Shown here: positions 61,533-62,298 of the stretch, one piece after another
Position numbering within the stretch: the stretch's first letter is position 1
Layout of the letters: each line of letters starts with the position of its first letter
Assembly (NCBI GenBank): GCA_026003495.1
Contig: BPHK01000001.1
Coordinates: 1,769,703-1,832,000 of the forward strand
Direction: 5' to 3'
Source of the DNA: Candidatus Kapaibacterium sp.
GTDB taxonomy: Bacteria > Bacteroidota > Ignavibacteria > Kapaibacteriales > NICIL-2
DNA: 62,298 nucleotides
Program-made: the position numbers and the translations under genes
Notes under the pieces: generated by a model
Told to the model about the DNA's origin: nothing
Databases searched by the model: none
What the model saw: the letters and a program-made list of their open reading frames with translations, nothing else

Positions 61533-61751
61533 TTACTCGGCGACTAATTCGTATCCCACTCGCTCGACTGCACGACGGAGAGTATCGCGATTGACCTTAT
61601 CGGAATCGTACTCGACCTCGACCGATGCTTGGGGCTGAAGTTTCGCATCCACCTTCACGATGCCATCGAGCCGTCGGAGCGCCCGCTCGATTGTTGCGAT
61701 GCAGTTTTCGCAGTGTGCCCCGCGCACCGTAAAGCGCTCTTTGGTAGCCAT
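61533..61751 (-). CDS. copZ: Copper chaperone, heavy-metal-associated domain protein
   Basis: This 72-residue protein is a single HMA domain (ferredoxin-like fold) with the metal-binding CxxC in [20 protein letters not shown]. It likely carries Cu(I) to the ATPase encoded two bases downstream; the pair forms a copper-export operon. The end [11 protein letters not shown] is typical. No copper-responsive regulator gene is visible, but paired TGTACA sequences lie 65-91 bases upstream of the start. Confidence 0.92.
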   Translation of the reverse strand: MATKERFTVRGAHCENCIATIERALRRLDGIVKVDAKLQPQASVEVEYDSDKVNRDTLRRAVERVGYELVAE

Positions 61752-61815
61752 GACTGGTTTGGAATGATTTTGGAACTAACGCAGTGCGAAACTATCACCG
61801 CTTGATGCACGCGGC

Positions 61816-61842
61816 TGTACACAAGTGTGCAATAAATGTACA
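61816..61842. promoter_or_regulatory. Paired TGTACA palindromes upstream of copZ
   Basis: TGTACA (self-complementary) occurs at 61816-61821 and again at 61837-61842, 21 bases apart, with ACAC-AA-GTGT between. The spacing of two DNA turns suggests a dimeric operator for copZ-copA or for the divergent ammonia-lyase gene. No regulator is assigned. The rest of the 216-bp divergent region holds only weak promoter-like sequence. Confidence 0.3.
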
Positions 61843-61967
61843 ACTTTTTGCCTGATGTTCTGTTGGCACTGCCCAAGCATACTCGCAGGTGGATGGAGAG
61901 ATTGGAGAATTTGCACCATGTGGCTATCAAAACTTGGGTAACTACGCTGGCTATCTTTGCTTGTCCG

Positions 61968-62298
61968 ATGTCGAACAGCAGTAGCATTATCACTGTGGAA
62001 ACACTCCTCCTCGATGGATACTCACTCACGCTCGATGATGTTGTGCGCGCGGCGAGCGGGAACGTTCAGCTGGCACTCGCACCAGAAGCACGGGAGCGGA
62101 TGATCACGAGTCGGCGCTTGGTCGAGCGATGGCTTAGCCGAAGGGAAGTCGTCTATGGCGTCACTACAGGTTTTGGTGAGCTGGCAAGCGTAACGATTTC
62201 ACCCGAGGATGTCGCTACATTACAAGAGAACCTAATCATCTCCCACAGTGCTGGCGCAGGGGACTACCTACCGCCAGAGGTCGTTCGCGCGATGATGC
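61968..62298 (+). CDS. hutH: Histidine ammonia-lyase (aromatic amino-acid lyase family), 3' truncated
   Basis: The first 110 residues are visible before the window ends. The family removes ammonia from histidine (or Phe/Tyr), giving urocanate for HutU. Seen: [39 protein letters not shown], and [20 protein letters not shown], all typical of the N-terminal lyase domain. The Ala-Ser-Gly that forms the MIO cofactor lies beyond the window. VTTGFG rather than the commoner I-N-TGFG leaves phenylalanine/tyrosine ammonia-lyase possible; hutU elsewhere in the window favours HutH. ATG 61968 is the first start in frame after stops upstream. Confidence 0.85.
   Translation, partial: MSNSSSIITVETLLLDGYSLTLDDVVRAASGNVQLALAPEARERMITSRRLVERWLSRREVVYGVTTGFGELASVTISPEDVATLQENLIISHSAGAGDYLPPEVVRAMM

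Noticed and set aside
1-62298. CRISPR array or rRNA genes
   Set aside because: Reading both strands I saw no regularly spaced short direct repeats and no rRNA-like sequence; the only RNA gene supported is tRNA-Gln.

Overview
The window looks like a chromosomal segment of a non-photosynthetic member of the Bacteroidota/Chlorobiota lineage, possibly a Kapabacteria-like organism; this placement is inferred from gene content only. The lines of evidence are: three proteins ending in type IX secretion (T9SS) type A sorting domains, a Chlorobi/Bacteroidetes-style omega subunit (rpoZ) upstream of coaBC, several promoters with the Bacteroidetes -7 element TAnnTTTG, and mostly weak Shine-Dalgarno sites. 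Base composition is moderately GC-rich, with a visibly AT-richer patch around 36.0-37.2 kb.

Layout. 1-3.2 kb (+): 5'-truncated heptosyltransferase, pseudouridine synthase, Tat-exported superoxide dismutase, YihY-type membrane protein. 3.2-8.3 kb (-): PolB-like exonuclease, a broken M3 oligoendopeptidase, an isocitrate dehydrogenase with an NAD-type signature, thiolase. 8.5-12.0 kb (+): flavin reductase, LiaF-like protein, ECF sigma factor and a putative anti-sigma protein with an outer-membrane-like tail. 12.0-20.3 kb (-): a tightly packed run of tRNA-Gln, prs, rplY, lipoprotein, ribD, a GxDxY/HEAT repeat protein and an NFACT protein. 20.5-27.1 kb (-): GAF/degenerate-GGDEF protein, rnr, cysS and a DUF2520 dehydrogenase. 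27.2-31.2 kb (-): two exported unknowns, a NUDIX hydrolase, ndk and sucD.

31.4-40.0 kb is the most unusual part, an island of exported proteins on the minus strand. It contains two copies of a module made of a small Cys-rich secreted protein, a hairpin, and a ~600-residue secreted protein. It also has two related proteins with a DxDxDG motif (one broken by an in-frame TGA) and a T9SS beta-propeller. Two near-identical 235-bp leaders lie 4 kb apart. A divergent sigma-like gene carries a Cys/His cluster and ends in a 15-C tract.

40.1-49.4 kb: NlpC/P60 hydrolase, peptide-binding lipoprotein and pckA (-); type 2 IPP isomerase and polyprenyl synthase (+); ECF sigma factor, hutU and DUF971 (-). 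49.4-52.0 kb (+): YjbQ, ComF, exported aminopeptidase P. 52.1-53.9 kb (-): coaBC and rpoZ. 54.0-59.2 kb (+): T9SS-exported M1 aminopeptidase, aspartate aminotransferase, Crp/Fnr regulator, type II sulfide:quinone oxidoreductase. 59.3-61.8 kb (-): copper ATPase and copper chaperone. The window ends inside a histidine ammonia-lyase-like gene (+).

Together the genes suggest an aerobic or facultative heterotroph. It can use proteins, peptides and amino acids (exported peptidases, peptide binding, histidine degradation, gluconeogenic PEP carboxykinase, thiolase), detoxifies sulfide, copper and superoxide, and exports proteins by T9SS.
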